A stretch of DNA of 64,000 nucleotides from Diphasiastrum complanatum (lineage: Eukaryota > Streptophyta > Lycopodiopsida > Lycopodiales > Lycopodiaceae), in contig CM055097.1 of NCBI GenBank assembly GCA_029204225.1, positions 53,683,592-53,747,591 on the forward strand, written 5' to 3'. The notes under the pieces were generated by a model that was not told where the DNA came from, did not search any database, and was given only the letters and a program-made list of their open reading frames with translations. Position numbers and translations under genes: made by a program. This document shows positions 1 through 9,897 of this stretch, in pieces. Every line of letters starts with the position of its first letter. The first letter of the stretch is position 1.

Positions 1-534
1 AGCCTCCAAGCTTGGTAGCTCCTTTTTAATGGCATCGGATTGGACAAGGTTGTCAAATTCATTTCTCAAGCCATTGAGAATGACTTGGACTAGCTCACTT
101 TGATTGATAGAATCACCAATGCATGCAAGCTCCCTATGAATATCCTTGACTCTCAAAACATAATTAGATGCACTCTCATCACTCTTTTGACTACTTTGAA
201 AGATTTGATTTCTAAGAGTGAGAAGCCTAGAGGTGTTCTTAGCCTCATAGATAGTCTTGAGACAATCCCAAGCTTCTTTGGCTGTAGTGAAAGTACCTAT
301 CTCCCTCAATATCTCATTAGAGACATTCATCTTAATGTAGTGGAGAGCCATCCTAGCTCTCTTCTTGTATTTTTGAACCTCTTGAAGAACTTGAGGCTCT
401 TCTTCAAGGCCAAGAACAATGTCTATCACATCTTGAGATATCAAGATGGACTCCATCCTCAACTTCCATATTGAATAATTGGAATTGGACAATCTCTCAC
501 TTGGTTCCAACAAGAATGAACCCATTGCAGCCAT
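1..534 (-). CDS. Ty1/copia gag, N-terminal part, running off the window
   Basis: Reading the minus strand from an ATG at 534 gives an uninterrupted frame of about 178 codons to the window edge. It begins MAAMGSFLLEPSERLSNSNY and continues with IWKLRMES, KYKKRARMALHYIKMNVS, and ELVQVILNGL. These are the landmarks of plant copia gag (UBN2/DUF4219 type), the capsid protein that packages element RNA. The protein closely resembles the gag encoded on the plus strand at 5362. Protease and the zinc knuckle would lie outside the window. No break is visible, so this could be a fairly young copy. The family call is secure, but intactness beyond position 1 is unknown. Confidence 0.85.
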   Translation of the reverse strand, partial: MAAMGSFLLEPSERLSNSNYSIWKLRMESILISQDVIDIVLGLEEEPQVLQEVQKYKKRARMALHYIKMNVSNEILREIGTFTTAKEAWDCLKTIYEAKNTSRLLTLRNQIFQSSQKSDESASNYVLRVKDIHRELACIGDSINQSELVQVILNGLRNEFDNLVQSDAIKKELPSLEA

Positions 535-884
535 CTAAAGTGAAATGATCTCAAATGATGAACAAAAAATGATGCTACACACTCACAAAAGGATCCAATA
601 ATGATGTGCTATCACCTCCTATGCAAGGTCTTGCAACAAACTGTGAGATGATTCTCACTAGCTATTCCAATCTCTCCAAAACTAGATCTACTTCACATCA
701 AATGATGGAGTATAGACAAAGTTAGGATCAAATACTCTTAGCACATGTGAAATACACTAAGAAACCAAATTTGACTCAAATACAATGATATTGCATGAAA
801 CAAAATGGCTAAGTTCTCAAGACAGTGCCTAGATCACATATAGATACTCTGAAAATCTATGGAAAAACACAGTGAAACCTAAGA
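535..884. other. Probable leader of the copia gag at 1-534; no gene seen
   Basis: This AT-rich stretch lies upstream of the minus-strand gag. In this family it would hold the untranslated leader, the primer-binding site and the 5' LTR. I could not find a TGGTATCAGAGC-like site on the minus strand here, and gypsy sequence starts at about 885, so the leader seems truncated by a neighbouring element. Confidence 0.4.
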
Positions 885-1775
885 ATGACTTAAGTTCACG
901 AACCGTTTGAGGGACTGACCATTCAACTACCATCTTCACCATCTCCTGGTCAATCTTGATTCCAAAAGAGGTGATCTTATGACCAAGGTAAAGAAGTTCC
1001 TATTTAAAGAATTTGCACTTTGATTCCTTTGTGTAAAGCTTATCTTGTCTTAAGATACATAAGATAATATGGAGATGCTTAGCATGCTCTTTGAGTGTTC
1101 TACTGTAGATCAAAATATCGTCCATAAACGCTACCACAAACTTTTTCAAATATGGACAAAATAAATCATTCATCATTTGCTAGAAAGTTGTCGGAGCATT
1201 GGTTAAACCAAAGGGAAAAACTAGAAACTCGTAGTGGCCAAACCTTGTCCTAAAGTGGTCTTAGATACATCTTCCGAATGTATCCTGATATGATGGTATC
1301 CCGTACGTAGATCAATTTTTGTGAAGTATTTAGCTCCATTTAACCGATCTATGAGATCATCCATCCTAGACAACGTGTATTTATTTTTTATAGTAAGTTT
1401 GTTCAGACCCTTGTAATCTACACATAGCCGGAAAAACCCATCTTTCTTACTCTTAAAAAGGACGAGTGCTCCCCATGGAAACCTACTTGGTCTGATGTGC
1501 CCCATCCTGAGATATTCCTCGATTTGCCTAGCCACTTCCTCTTCTTCCTTTTGATTAAATCTATAAAGTTGTCTGAGAATGGACGACTATCGAGCAATAG
1601 ATATATCTTATGGTCCACCGACCGAGCGGGAGGTAGTCCGTAAGGTAGTTGTTTCGAAAGAACTTCACCAAATTCTTGTTTTAAATCTTGCAGTAATTGT
1701 CGCTCCTGATGCAAATTTTTGGTGTTAAAACATGAAAACATATTCACATAACCAACATCACAATGCATACAAATT
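885..1775 (-). pseudogene. Ty3/gypsy reverse transcriptase fragment, decayed
   Basis: The minus strand reads, in order, a pre-RT segment (FGEVLSKQLPYGLPPARSVD), the RT fingers ([38 protein letters not shown]) and palm ([13 protein letters not shown]), then after a frameshift FGLTNAPTTF and a catalytic box FMDDILIYS, and finally LLYLGHKIT. RT copies element RNA into DNA. At least one frameshift, near 1260, and stop codons within the palm region show that it is dead. Its sequence is close to the chromovirus RT at 26722, so both probably belong to one family. RNase H and integrase are absent. The low-coordinate end adjoins the copia leader at about 885, and the high-coordinate end adjoins non-TE coding sequence at about 1775. 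Confidence 0.82.
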
Positions 1776-2250
1776 TTAAAACCAAATAAAAGAGTTCATA
1801 ATCAAAATCATCATGAAGTTTTTCTATTAACTTAGCCGAGGAAATCATCGGCGATGGCAATACATCAGTCTCTCCAGAAATAGAGACTATTTGATCAAAC
1901 TTATTTTTAAATACCAAAGTATGGTTTTTGAAATATGTTGCTAATGAATCATATTTATCGAAAAAAGACTACATCTATCTAGATTCATGACATGGAAGTC
2001 GAATGACTCAACATGATCCCGCATCCGAAGCTCTAAATTTGAAACTTTTACATCCCAAACTTCCGTGTCTGACCCCAAGGCTGAAATTATTTGTTGAAGA
2101 AGCCTTGCACTGCTGCTTGTCACAAAAAAACTCAAAGTTGTTTTTTCAATTGATCTTTTCGGATGTGAGCCAAGCTCTCCTGTTGAATATGCCTTCCTAA
2201 GCAATTGCAATCTTTTCAGTCCTGTTGTTTCATCTTTAAATTGACACTTT
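1776..2250 (-). pseudogene. Unrecognised coding fragment (probable host-gene exon) with frameshift
   Basis: The minus strand reads through a coding-like stretch that includes GLKRLQLLRKAYSTGELG, KTTLSFFVTSSSARLLQQII and LGSDTEVWDVKVSNLELRMR. After a one-base frameshift near 1955 it continues with SLATYFKN, FDQIVSISGETDVLPSPMIS and KLIEKLHDDFDYELFYL. Composition is rich in charged and aliphatic residues and lacks low complexity, which argues for real coding origin. I do not recognise the family, and no retroelement domain is visible. It ends abruptly against gypsy sequence at about 1775. It may be a downstream exon of the gene whose other pieces are at 3190-3535 (-), 3750-4039 (+) and 21515-22755 (-), but nothing in the sequence proves that. 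Confidence 0.5.
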
Positions 2251-2305
2251 CACTGATTTTCATACAAAAAATGCAAATAAATATATATCAGAAGAATCAT
2301 CCCTT

Positions 2306-2500
2306 GGTCCAACGCCAACGCTGGACCCTCAGAGTCCTTTTTGGCTCCTGGAACTCCTAATCTTTTTTTGCATTTTTTGTTGTTCTAGGATTAAAAAAAT
2401 GCATCCCTAGGTCCAGCGCTGGCGCTAGACCCCTGGAGGCTGCTTTTTAGGATACTTCATCACTGGCTTGTAAACGCCACCGGGGGTCCAACGCTGGACC
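2306..2500. repeat. Three palindromic GGTCCA...TGGACC elements
   Basis: Near-perfect inverted repeats occur at 2306-2327, 2410-2431 and 2485-2500. All have GGTCCA on the left and TGGACC (TAGACC in the second) on the right, separated by 4 to 10 bases rich in GCGC or ACGC. Flanking words such as CCCTTGG/CCCTAGG and GGCTTTTT/GGCTGCTTTTT also recur, so this looks like a diverged repeat with units of roughly 75-105 bp. Function is unknown. The GC-rich arms stand out from the AT-rich surroundings. Confidence 0.6.
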
Positions 2501-3189
2501 CCGAAGGCTTTTTCTCTGATCCTTTAAAGAGGCATTTTATCTGTTTCTGGTTTAGATAATGAGAAATTAATTTTGTAATCTCTTATTTAGAACAATAATT
2601 GCCCAACAGTTGCGTAACAATCATGGTGGCAATGGAAAAGATCCAAAGCTTTTGAAGTTTATCAGTCTTCAAATACTAGAAAGAGTTCCTTTATCATAAG
2701 AATTGATAGATTCTGTTTGTTCCCCATGCTTTTTCACTACATCAAGGCTGAACGCTCCTATATCGTAAGAATTGACCATGATATTTCGAGCGTTGAGAAC
2801 CCTAAATTGGCATTTTGTAGATAAATAATATAACTTAAATCTTGGCACTCATTAAACTATTTTCTTTCTTCTCACCTATACTATTATTGGTACCGATGTG
2901 ATTGCAGAGAGGGAAGTTCAAGTTCTAGATATGATATATTCTGATAGGAACACAATCAAAAACTTGATTTGAATTCCAAAAAACAGGTTCTTATACGTCA
3001 TTAGGTTGCATGATCATTTGGTATTATTGTTTATCACATGTGAAAATGGTCGTGATGGTTTACTAAGCACTTAATAATATTCTACAACTGTACAACTTTA
3101 AATGACATGGTTGGGTGACTTTATGAAATATGTAATAATTGTAATGTCAAAGGAATCTAGAGGTTCTTTATTCAAAAATGTTATGTCAC
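2501..3189. other. AT-rich stretch, no gene seen
   Basis: No ORF of note, RNA gene or element terminus was recognised. It lies between two minus-strand coding fragments, so it could be intron sequence. Confidence 0.4.
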
Positions 3190-3535
3190 TGTCAGAGCGT
3201 TTGTCAAAAGTATTCAAGGGTGTTAACGTGTATCAAAAATTGTATCCTGCAGCATGAAAAAACCTAAAGCCTAAATCTTTTTAACCAGTTGATAAGCTTC
3301 ATCTGACCATAAATCAGAATTCTGAACTCCTGAAAATATTTTTTGCAAAGCAATTCTAGAAACAAATGTTTTCTAACTTTGGTGACGATTTCATTTTTAG
3401 GAGACAAAGGATGGTTTAGATCTGCAAATAATGCCTCAGATTTGTCAGCGACAGGCTTTTGATATTTTTTTGCGTCTATACTCTCTAATTCCCAAACTTG
3501 AAATAAAATGCTATATACTGCTATTCTCAAACTTG
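3190..3535 (-). pseudogene. Unrecognised coding fragment (probable exon), frameshifted
   Basis: The minus strand opens after a possible acceptor (TTTCAAG) at about 3505 with VWELESIDAKKYQKPVADKS, then EALFADLNHPLSPKNEIVTK. After a shift of frame it continues with IALQKIFSGVQNSDLWSDEA and YQLVKKI, and then meets a TAG. The change of frame inside otherwise protein-like sequence indicates a small indel, so this is probably a broken exon. No retroelement motif is present and I do not recognise the family. It has the same orientation as the fragment at 1776-2250 and the opposite orientation to the exon at 3750-4039. Confidence 0.5.
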
Positions 3536-3749
3536 AAAATTTACCATGTCCAGGCTATTTTTTTTTTTTTTAAGCTATTTTCTGCCTTCTTGTCAATATT
3601 CTAAGACGTTTTTTTATTTGTGATCAGCTAAAAAAATGACCGGTTCTAAATATAACCTTCGTTCAAGTGTTTGTGAACAAGCCGAATCCACAAACAGTGA
3701 AGACACAATCTAGCCAATGCAACATAATCCGAATGTAATCTGGTCATAG

Positions 3750-4039
3750 CTGACAAATCAAATCTCTACGTTTAGAGAGAATGTTGCGACTATGGGTCAC
3801 AAATCCGTGCAAGCATCTGGACTGTCCATACGAGAAGAGCAAACGACAACTGATGGTAAGGGAAGCAGTATTAGTTTATATGGAAAAGTAATTGAAACAG
3901 ACATCTTACAAGACCTCGTTGCATCACTTAGAGTTGTAAAAAGTGTGCCACCGCCTCCTATTCCTCTGTGTCATCTGGTAGTCAACGAGGCTATTAGAAC
4001 AGTTCAAGAAAACATCACAGACCTTGGAATGAAGTTTCG
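3750..4039 (+). CDS. Exon of an unrecognised host gene, interrupted by a copia insertion
   Basis: An open frame follows a plausible acceptor (GGTCATAG at 3742-3749). It reads LTNQISTFRENVATMGHKSV and later SLYGKVIETDILQDLVASLR, PPPPIPLCHLVVNEAIRTVQ and ITDLGMKF, up to the LTR that begins at 4040. The final bases AAG TTT CG are split in mid-codon by the LTR. The sequence that follows the matching duplication at 22751-22755, read on the minus strand, supplies C ACA ATG GGA and keeps the frame open as FRTMGYPRDLG. The element therefore lies inside a coding exon whose second half is now 18.7 kb away in inverted orientation. ATG at 3792 is internal, not an evident start. The protein family is unknown to me. 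Confidence 0.6.
4035..4039. other. Target-site duplication TTTCG (left copy)
   Basis: The five bases TTTCG sit directly before the TGTGAAAA start of the LTR at 4040. The same five bases, on the minus strand, directly follow the TTTTCACA end of the minus-strand LTR (22751-22755). A five-base duplication is the normal size for copia integration. Sharing it between two distant half-elements indicates a single original insertion. Confidence 0.8.
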
Positions 4040-4730
4040 TGTGAAAAATTGCCTACATTGGCAAATCTAGCCATGTAGAATATTGTACATTTTGTCAATA
4101 TTGTTTGTTGGTTACTTCAATGGCCAAAGTGCCACTTGTACATACACACCTAAAGTAGGTTACCACAAGTCAAGAGGAGTGGTTGTGTCTATTTGGTAGT
4201 GATTCCTACTTTGTAGGATCTAGACCATGATTTATGATGAGATTTGTACCTACCATGCACCTACCAAGCATGACTCTTGGATCTAGGCTAGGGTTTTCAC
4301 ATTAGGGCAAGAAAGTGGAGTCTACTTCCTTATTACATGCTGGATTTTCACCTAACTTTGCAAAGGAAGTGTGTTTTACTATGTATTCACATTCTCCATA
4401 GTGAGAAGATAGAAACTTTTTGGAGCCTCAAGGAGAAACTCGAGTTTCCTCTCATTGTATGGTGATTACTCTATTTTTCCAATGAAACCCAACTTTGGCA
4501 CTTTGTAAACACTGTCTACAGGCCGTACTACAGCCTTATTTCCACACGTGTGGAGTTGGATTATACTAATTGATCAATGTTTTGATTGTCTCTACTTGTT
4601 TCCTATCAAGCTGCTAAACTAGATCTTGTTTTCTGATGACTAGTTTCTGATAGATTGTTTAACAAGTATACAATCACCTTGTGGATCATTCAAAGATCCA
4701 TTTATGGTCCTTAGTACTGTACTTTTCACA
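4040..4730 (+). repeat. 5' LTR of the split copia element (691 bp)
   Basis: The LTR starts TGTGAAAAATTGCC and ends GTACTTTTCACA, giving 8-bp inverted termini (TGTGAAAA/TTTTCACA). It is 691 bp, exactly the length of the minus-strand copy at 22756-23446. By eye I count about five base differences between the two. A TCCACACGTGTGGA palindrome lies at 4541-4554. It is followed at once by a primer-binding site. Confidence 0.9.
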
Positions 4731-4742
4731 TGGTATCAGAGC
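4731..4742 (+). promoter_or_regulatory. Primer-binding site, initiator tRNA-Met type
   Basis: TGGTATCAGAGC lies immediately after the LTR. It is complementary to the 3' end of plant initiator tRNA-Met, the usual primer for minus-strand DNA synthesis in plant LTR elements. Confidence 0.9.
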
Positions 4743-5361
4743 CAAGTACAAGGCCATTGATCTGTGTCTGAATCTAATCCAGTTTTAGCAGGTTTTGGGG
4801 CAAAAAGCTAGTATTGGAAGGGCGAGCTGGTATCCAGGTTTTGGTGAGGGGATTTGATCCCAAACTTTTTCAGGATCAAAATCCATACTGTTCACACGTG
4901 TGGGCATCTCTGAACCAGCATTTAATAACCCATATTCATTGGATCATAGAAAATTTATCTGGTATCAGTTTGATGTAATTTTTGGTGCAAATCCTAGGAT
5001 AACCTACCAAGATCACTTGCCATTGATTAGTTTTGAATTTGTTTCATGAAAACTAATTAATCTAGGCTGATTTCAGACCTTCTTAAAGTGAAAACCAGGT
5101 CTTGAAAGTACATCAAAGTGAATGAGAGAGATAAAGTCAGTTTTTGTCCAAGAATAGCCAAGATTGGCAAGATTTGCTTGAGTGTAGTTTTCATCTCATC
5201 TTATCTTCATTCCAGCTTGTGAGGGAGTGATAGAACTGTGATTACAAATCCATTTGTTGGATTAGAAGTCAACATTTGAGTGAAACACTGCAAGTTAGAA
5301 ACCTTTGTGAGTTTCAAGTACAAACAAATCTATATCTTGTGTGTAGAATCTTGCTAGTAAG

Positions 5362-7465
5362 ATGGGATCAGTGGGAGCCTACCTTCTAGAAGCTAGTGAG
5401 AGGTTAAATTCTACCAATTATGCTATTTGGAAAGTGAGGATTGAGTCACTAATGGTGCTCCAATATCTTTATGAGTTTCTAATAGATGATGAAGATGAAC
5501 CTCTAGGTGCACAGGAATTAGTGAGATACAAGAAGAGGTCTAGGCTTGCACTTCACTGTATTAAGATGAATGTAAGCAATGATCTTTTAAGGGAAGTATC
5601 ATCATGTAAGAGTGCTAAAGAGGCTTGGGAATCTTTAAAATCTATCTATGAGTCTAGTAACACTTCGAGGGTTCTCATGCTTAGGAATCAGATTCTACAA
5701 AGCATGAAGAGGAGTGATGAGAGTGCACAAGATTATGTGCTAAGAATCAAGTCTCTTAATAGGGAGTTAGCTTCCATTGGAGAGAAGATTCAAGATAGTG
5801 AGCTTGTTCAGATTGTCCTAAATGGTCTAGGGAGTGGCTTTACAAATTTGGTCCAAAGCTTTGCAATCCAAGACACTTTGCCTACTATAGAAAAGCTACA
5901 CAGTGTATTAGTAGTTGAAGAGTGTAGGATGTTGCATACCAATGCAAGAATGAATGCTATTTCTCTGCAGGATGGTGATGAGAAAGCTAATTTCTCATTC
6001 AAAGCAAGAAAAAGACCAATGGCAAGAAGAAGCACTTCAAGGAGACCAAGGAGGAGGATGAGGCTTCAAGCTCAAAGGGCAAGATCAAAGATTTTGATCA
6101 AGTCCAAGTACAAATGTTTTTTTTGTGGAAAGAAAGGACATTTTGCATCAGAATGTCTCAAGAAGAAGAAGGCACAAGAGAGCAAACAAAGCAACATTGC
6201 ACATCAGGAGGAAGAGGAGGATGAAGAGTCATCCTTGATGGTTTCCAACAAACCACCATCATCCAAGAGCAACACCAATGATTCTTGGTGGATTGATAGT
6301 GGGGCAAATTCCCACATGACATATCAAAAGGACATATTCTCCACCTTACTTTCTTACAATGACTTACATAGATCAATCTATACTGCAAGTAGTCAAGAAT
6401 GTAAGATAAGTGGAATAGGAACAATTCCCTTGTATGTGGGATCATCCAAAAGGACGAATCTAGATAATGTTCTTTATGTTCCTAAGTTAAACCAAGAAGT
6501 TGTTTAGTGTTGGCCAGTTAATGGATAATGGCCTAGATGTACAATTTAAGCATGGAGTTTGTTCCATCCTTAGAAATGATGAATGTATAGCCAAAGGCTT
6601 TAAGCAAGGTAGATTGTTTAAGCTTGATGCTAATATTGCAGTGGAGAGTGTTAACTTGGCAAAGGTGGAGCTATCAAAGGTGAAACTGTGGCACAAAAGG
6701 TTGGGCCACCCCAACTACAAAGCCATGGAATCTATGGCTACAAAGGAGCTTGCAGTTGGACTCCCCAAGCACTCCCTTCTTGAACTCATCCATTCGGATG
6801 TTCATAGTTTTTCACATGAGTCTAATGGTGGTGCCAAGTAATATGTAATCTTCATTGATGACTATTCTAGATTTTGTTGGATGTACCTCTTGTCTAGCAA
6901 AACAATGGTGTTTGATTCTTTTGTAAAGTTCAAGACTTTGGTAGAAAATCAACTTAGTACCAAGATTAAGGTATTAAGGAGTGATAATGGAGGTGAATAT
7001 ATCTCCAATAAGTTGATTGACTTTTGTAGTTCTAATGGCATAAAGAGGGAGTTGTCATGTCCATACACCCTTCAACAAAATGGAGTGAGTGAGAGAAGAA
7101 ATAGATCTCTTTGCGAGTGTGCTAAGGCCTTAAGGCTAGATGTTTCTCTATCCAAACCATTTTGGGGTGAAGCAATAACTTGTGCTAACTATTTGTGCAA
7201 TAGATTGCCAAACCAAGCCATTGGAGGAATCACACCATTTGAAGCTCTATTTGGAGAGAAGCCCAATCTCAAAGATCTCAAAGTTTTTGGATCCACTTGC
7301 TATGTACACCAATCCTTGGATAAGAGAAGGAAGGATGATGCAACATCCATCAAAGGCATCTTTGTGGGATATGGTGAGAATAGCAAAGGTTATAGAGTCT
7401 TCAATCCCATCACTAGCAAGGTGATAGTGAGTAGGGATGTTATTTTTGATGAAGGACATGCTTAG
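5362..7465 (+). pseudogene. Ty1/copia gag-protease-integrase (5' half of the split element)
   Basis: From ATG 5362 the frame gives gag (MGSVGAYLLEASERLNSTNY, LHCIKMNVSNDLL), a zinc knuckle CFFCGKKGHFASEC (CX2CX4HX4C) near residue 254, and a protease active site WWIDSGANSHMT near residue 311. An extra base near 6497 shifts the frame. Integrase then follows with the zinc-binding start LWHKRLGHPNYK. The CxxC half of that zinc site is missing, apparently by a small deletion near 6775. A TAA at 6839 interrupts the lead-in to IDDYSRFCWMYLL. The catalytic core shows RSDNGGEYIS and QQNGVSERRNRSL, and the last shared codons are VIVSRDVIFDEGHA. There is no RT here. The reading stops where sequence matching the minus-strand RT half should continue, so about 7460 is an inferred rearrangement breakpoint. 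Confidence 0.88.
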
Positions 7466-8480
7466 GTGTCAAAAAGTCAAAAATAGTGTATTTTTGTGGT
7501 TTTTTTGAGCTTAAATAGCTCTCAATTGGTGGTCTGAACCTATTGGATATGAAAGATATGATGGATTGCCTCTTATTTGAGCCATCATGCATCCAAATTG
7601 GAGTTGGGAGGCTTAGGCACCAATATTTGTTGAAGGACTCCATAAATGCAAATAGCTTATGATTGCTTGCTGGACCTAATGCAAGCCTCTATGCCTCTCT
7701 AACAAATCTTAGAAGAGTGCTTTGTAACCTCTAATTGGATGCATATTGGGCTGGAGTTGGATTTTTGACAATACCCCCTAGAAAAGTTCACCCTCCCACT
7801 GTAATTTTAGTCTAATACATATCGCACGTGTGATGCCCAGGTGGCAAGATGATGTGGTGAGTGTCTTGCTAACCTCCTCTCCCTTTGTGCTGTTCTTTAC
7901 AGCGACCAAATCGGAGTCCTGTAGCAAAAGTTATGGTCGTCGGAAGTTTGGCAATTTTTAGAGTGAAATTTGAAAATTTTCCGAAATGTTCTAATTGCAT
8001 GCAGCACTCTCTTGAATGTCAAAAAATGAACTCAAGAAGAAATCATAATTTCATATAATTATAATCAGTCCTTTAGAACAAAATTCCACACTGGAGGAAT
8101 TATATGAATCTCAATCCAATTGTCTCGTGTTTAAGAAATTTCTAAAAAGTATAGGTTCAAATAAAAGAGAAATAGATTTAAGGACCTCCAAATTTTGTAA
8201 ATAATGAGATACTATTTGGAATCCGGATCTATATGACATAATTTCCCAAAATACCCTGAACCAAACAACCAATGGATTTCTCTATTAGTATTACATTACA
8301 ATAACTACTAACCATCGGTCTACAAATCACTCTCACACAAGAAAATCTGTTTGGAATCACCGATGTCCCATACCACCAGCTTTTCCTCCAAAAGATCATT
8401 TTCTTCTAGATCTTCTTACCAAAAAGTTAAAAAGATTAATTGGTTATCCTATATCCCAATATGGGCTCAGATTCAAAACC
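7461..8480. other. Non-coding sequence after the inferred inversion breakpoint
   Basis: This segment bears no resemblance to the copia polyprotein that ends just before it. I see no intact ORF, RNA gene or LTR terminus. A GCACGTGTG core occurs near 7823. Confidence 0.4.
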
Positions 8481-8730
8481 AATTTCAGGAGATACTTCTT
8501 GAATTTCTCTCATGCTCCTTAAGCGTTTCATTGTAGATGAAAACATCATCTAAGAATACCGCTCCGCATTGACCCAGGTATGATGAAATATATCGTTCAA
8601 ATACTGTTGAAATGAGATAAGTGTATTCACTGAACCAAAAGGAACATTGGAGAATCTCAATATATCTAAAAACAATACTATAATAAATATGAAATATCCA
8701 TTTCAGAATCGGTAAAAATAATTTCATTCT
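8481..8730 (-). pseudogene. Gypsy reverse transcriptase remnant
   Basis: The minus strand keeps only scraps of RT: an FQQYLNDIF-like helix, then AVFLDDVFIYNETLKEHE, which aligns with the catalytic FLDDILIYS box and following helix of gypsy RT. Frames shift and stops are frequent on both sides. The sequence from here to about 9650 may be more of the same element, too decayed to read. Confidence 0.6.
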
Positions 8731-9897
8731 TTCAAAAGTTAGAAGTTTTCTTGGTTGTCTTAGTCATTATAAAGAAACATTCTATAATGTCTCAAAAAGG
8801 AATCCAAAATACTAGATTCCTGTATGGAATACATTCCAACTACTTTTCATTTGTAAATTCTAGGGATTTAATCCAAATCCAATTGCAACACAAAGACGGT
8901 TCCAGAAATGGATTTTTATCTGACTGCCATTACCTCTTCCCTTCGAATTTCGACATCTAAATGAACACTGGAAAAATGAATCCAAATTTCTAGAGGCAGT
9001 TTAAAAGATACAATTTCAAAGCCTAATTTCCATTTGCACCCACTCTCACAATCACTTATACTTCCGAGATTCAAAGTAGATCAACATAACTAGTCGAATC
9101 AGTCAACCAATTCTCTACACCACAGGCTTCATCTCCTTCCTCCCTTCCCAAATGTGGTTCAGACTGAAAGCCCCAGATTTGGCTAGGAAAAGGACCAATC
9201 TCGAGTCATTAGTACTTTATCTACTTGTAATTCAATTAGTTTTGATTGTTCACTAGTTAAGTGCCACACTCTACTATTGGCAAATCTACGTGTAGATCTG
9301 CATAGAAACCGTTCCAACAAGACTTGCATTATTATTGGTCTTTATTGATCACATAAAACAAGAAATGTTGTCTTTAGCTGACAGATTTCAAAATCTTTAA
9401 CCAAAAGTAAAAGGTAATGTGACCTTATAAAACTGACTGATTTGATCTTAATAAGGTCATTCACTTTACAAACAATTTCTGTTTATAAAAAACCAACAAA
9501 TTTGAACAAAATCAAAAGTTCCAATATTCTTTCAAAATTTTACGTAAATGGGATTTCCAAATTCCGTTCGATATGGACCAAAACTGTGAAAATCGATTTA
9601 AAGTATCGACTTGGCCATTTCACAACTACCACCCCATTTCGAAACATCTGACATGCATAAACAATGACATGTAATGATTTCTAAAAAATCAAAAAAAAAT
9701 TACGTTAAGTACCTAGTAACTGGAAAATTTGTTTTTCGACTAGCTTTTTACAAAACTGTATTCAATCATGAAATTACTCTGATCAGCCTATTGTACCACC
9801 TTGTATCATGCATCCAAACATTTTCAACATTGAAAAAGCACTCTACTGCTTCACAGCCTTGGAACAGGTTGAAAGAAGAAGATCAGGTTATTGCAAC
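8731..9897. other. Decayed sequence, nothing recognisable
   Basis: Short open frames occur on both strands, but none carries a recognisable domain or codon-like composition. No LTR terminus or primer-binding site was found before the copia gag that starts at 9898. Confidence 0.35.

Noticed and set aside
100-474. 124-codon plus-strand ORF
   Set aside because: It is the antisense shadow of the copia gag on the minus strand, which has the recognisable motifs.
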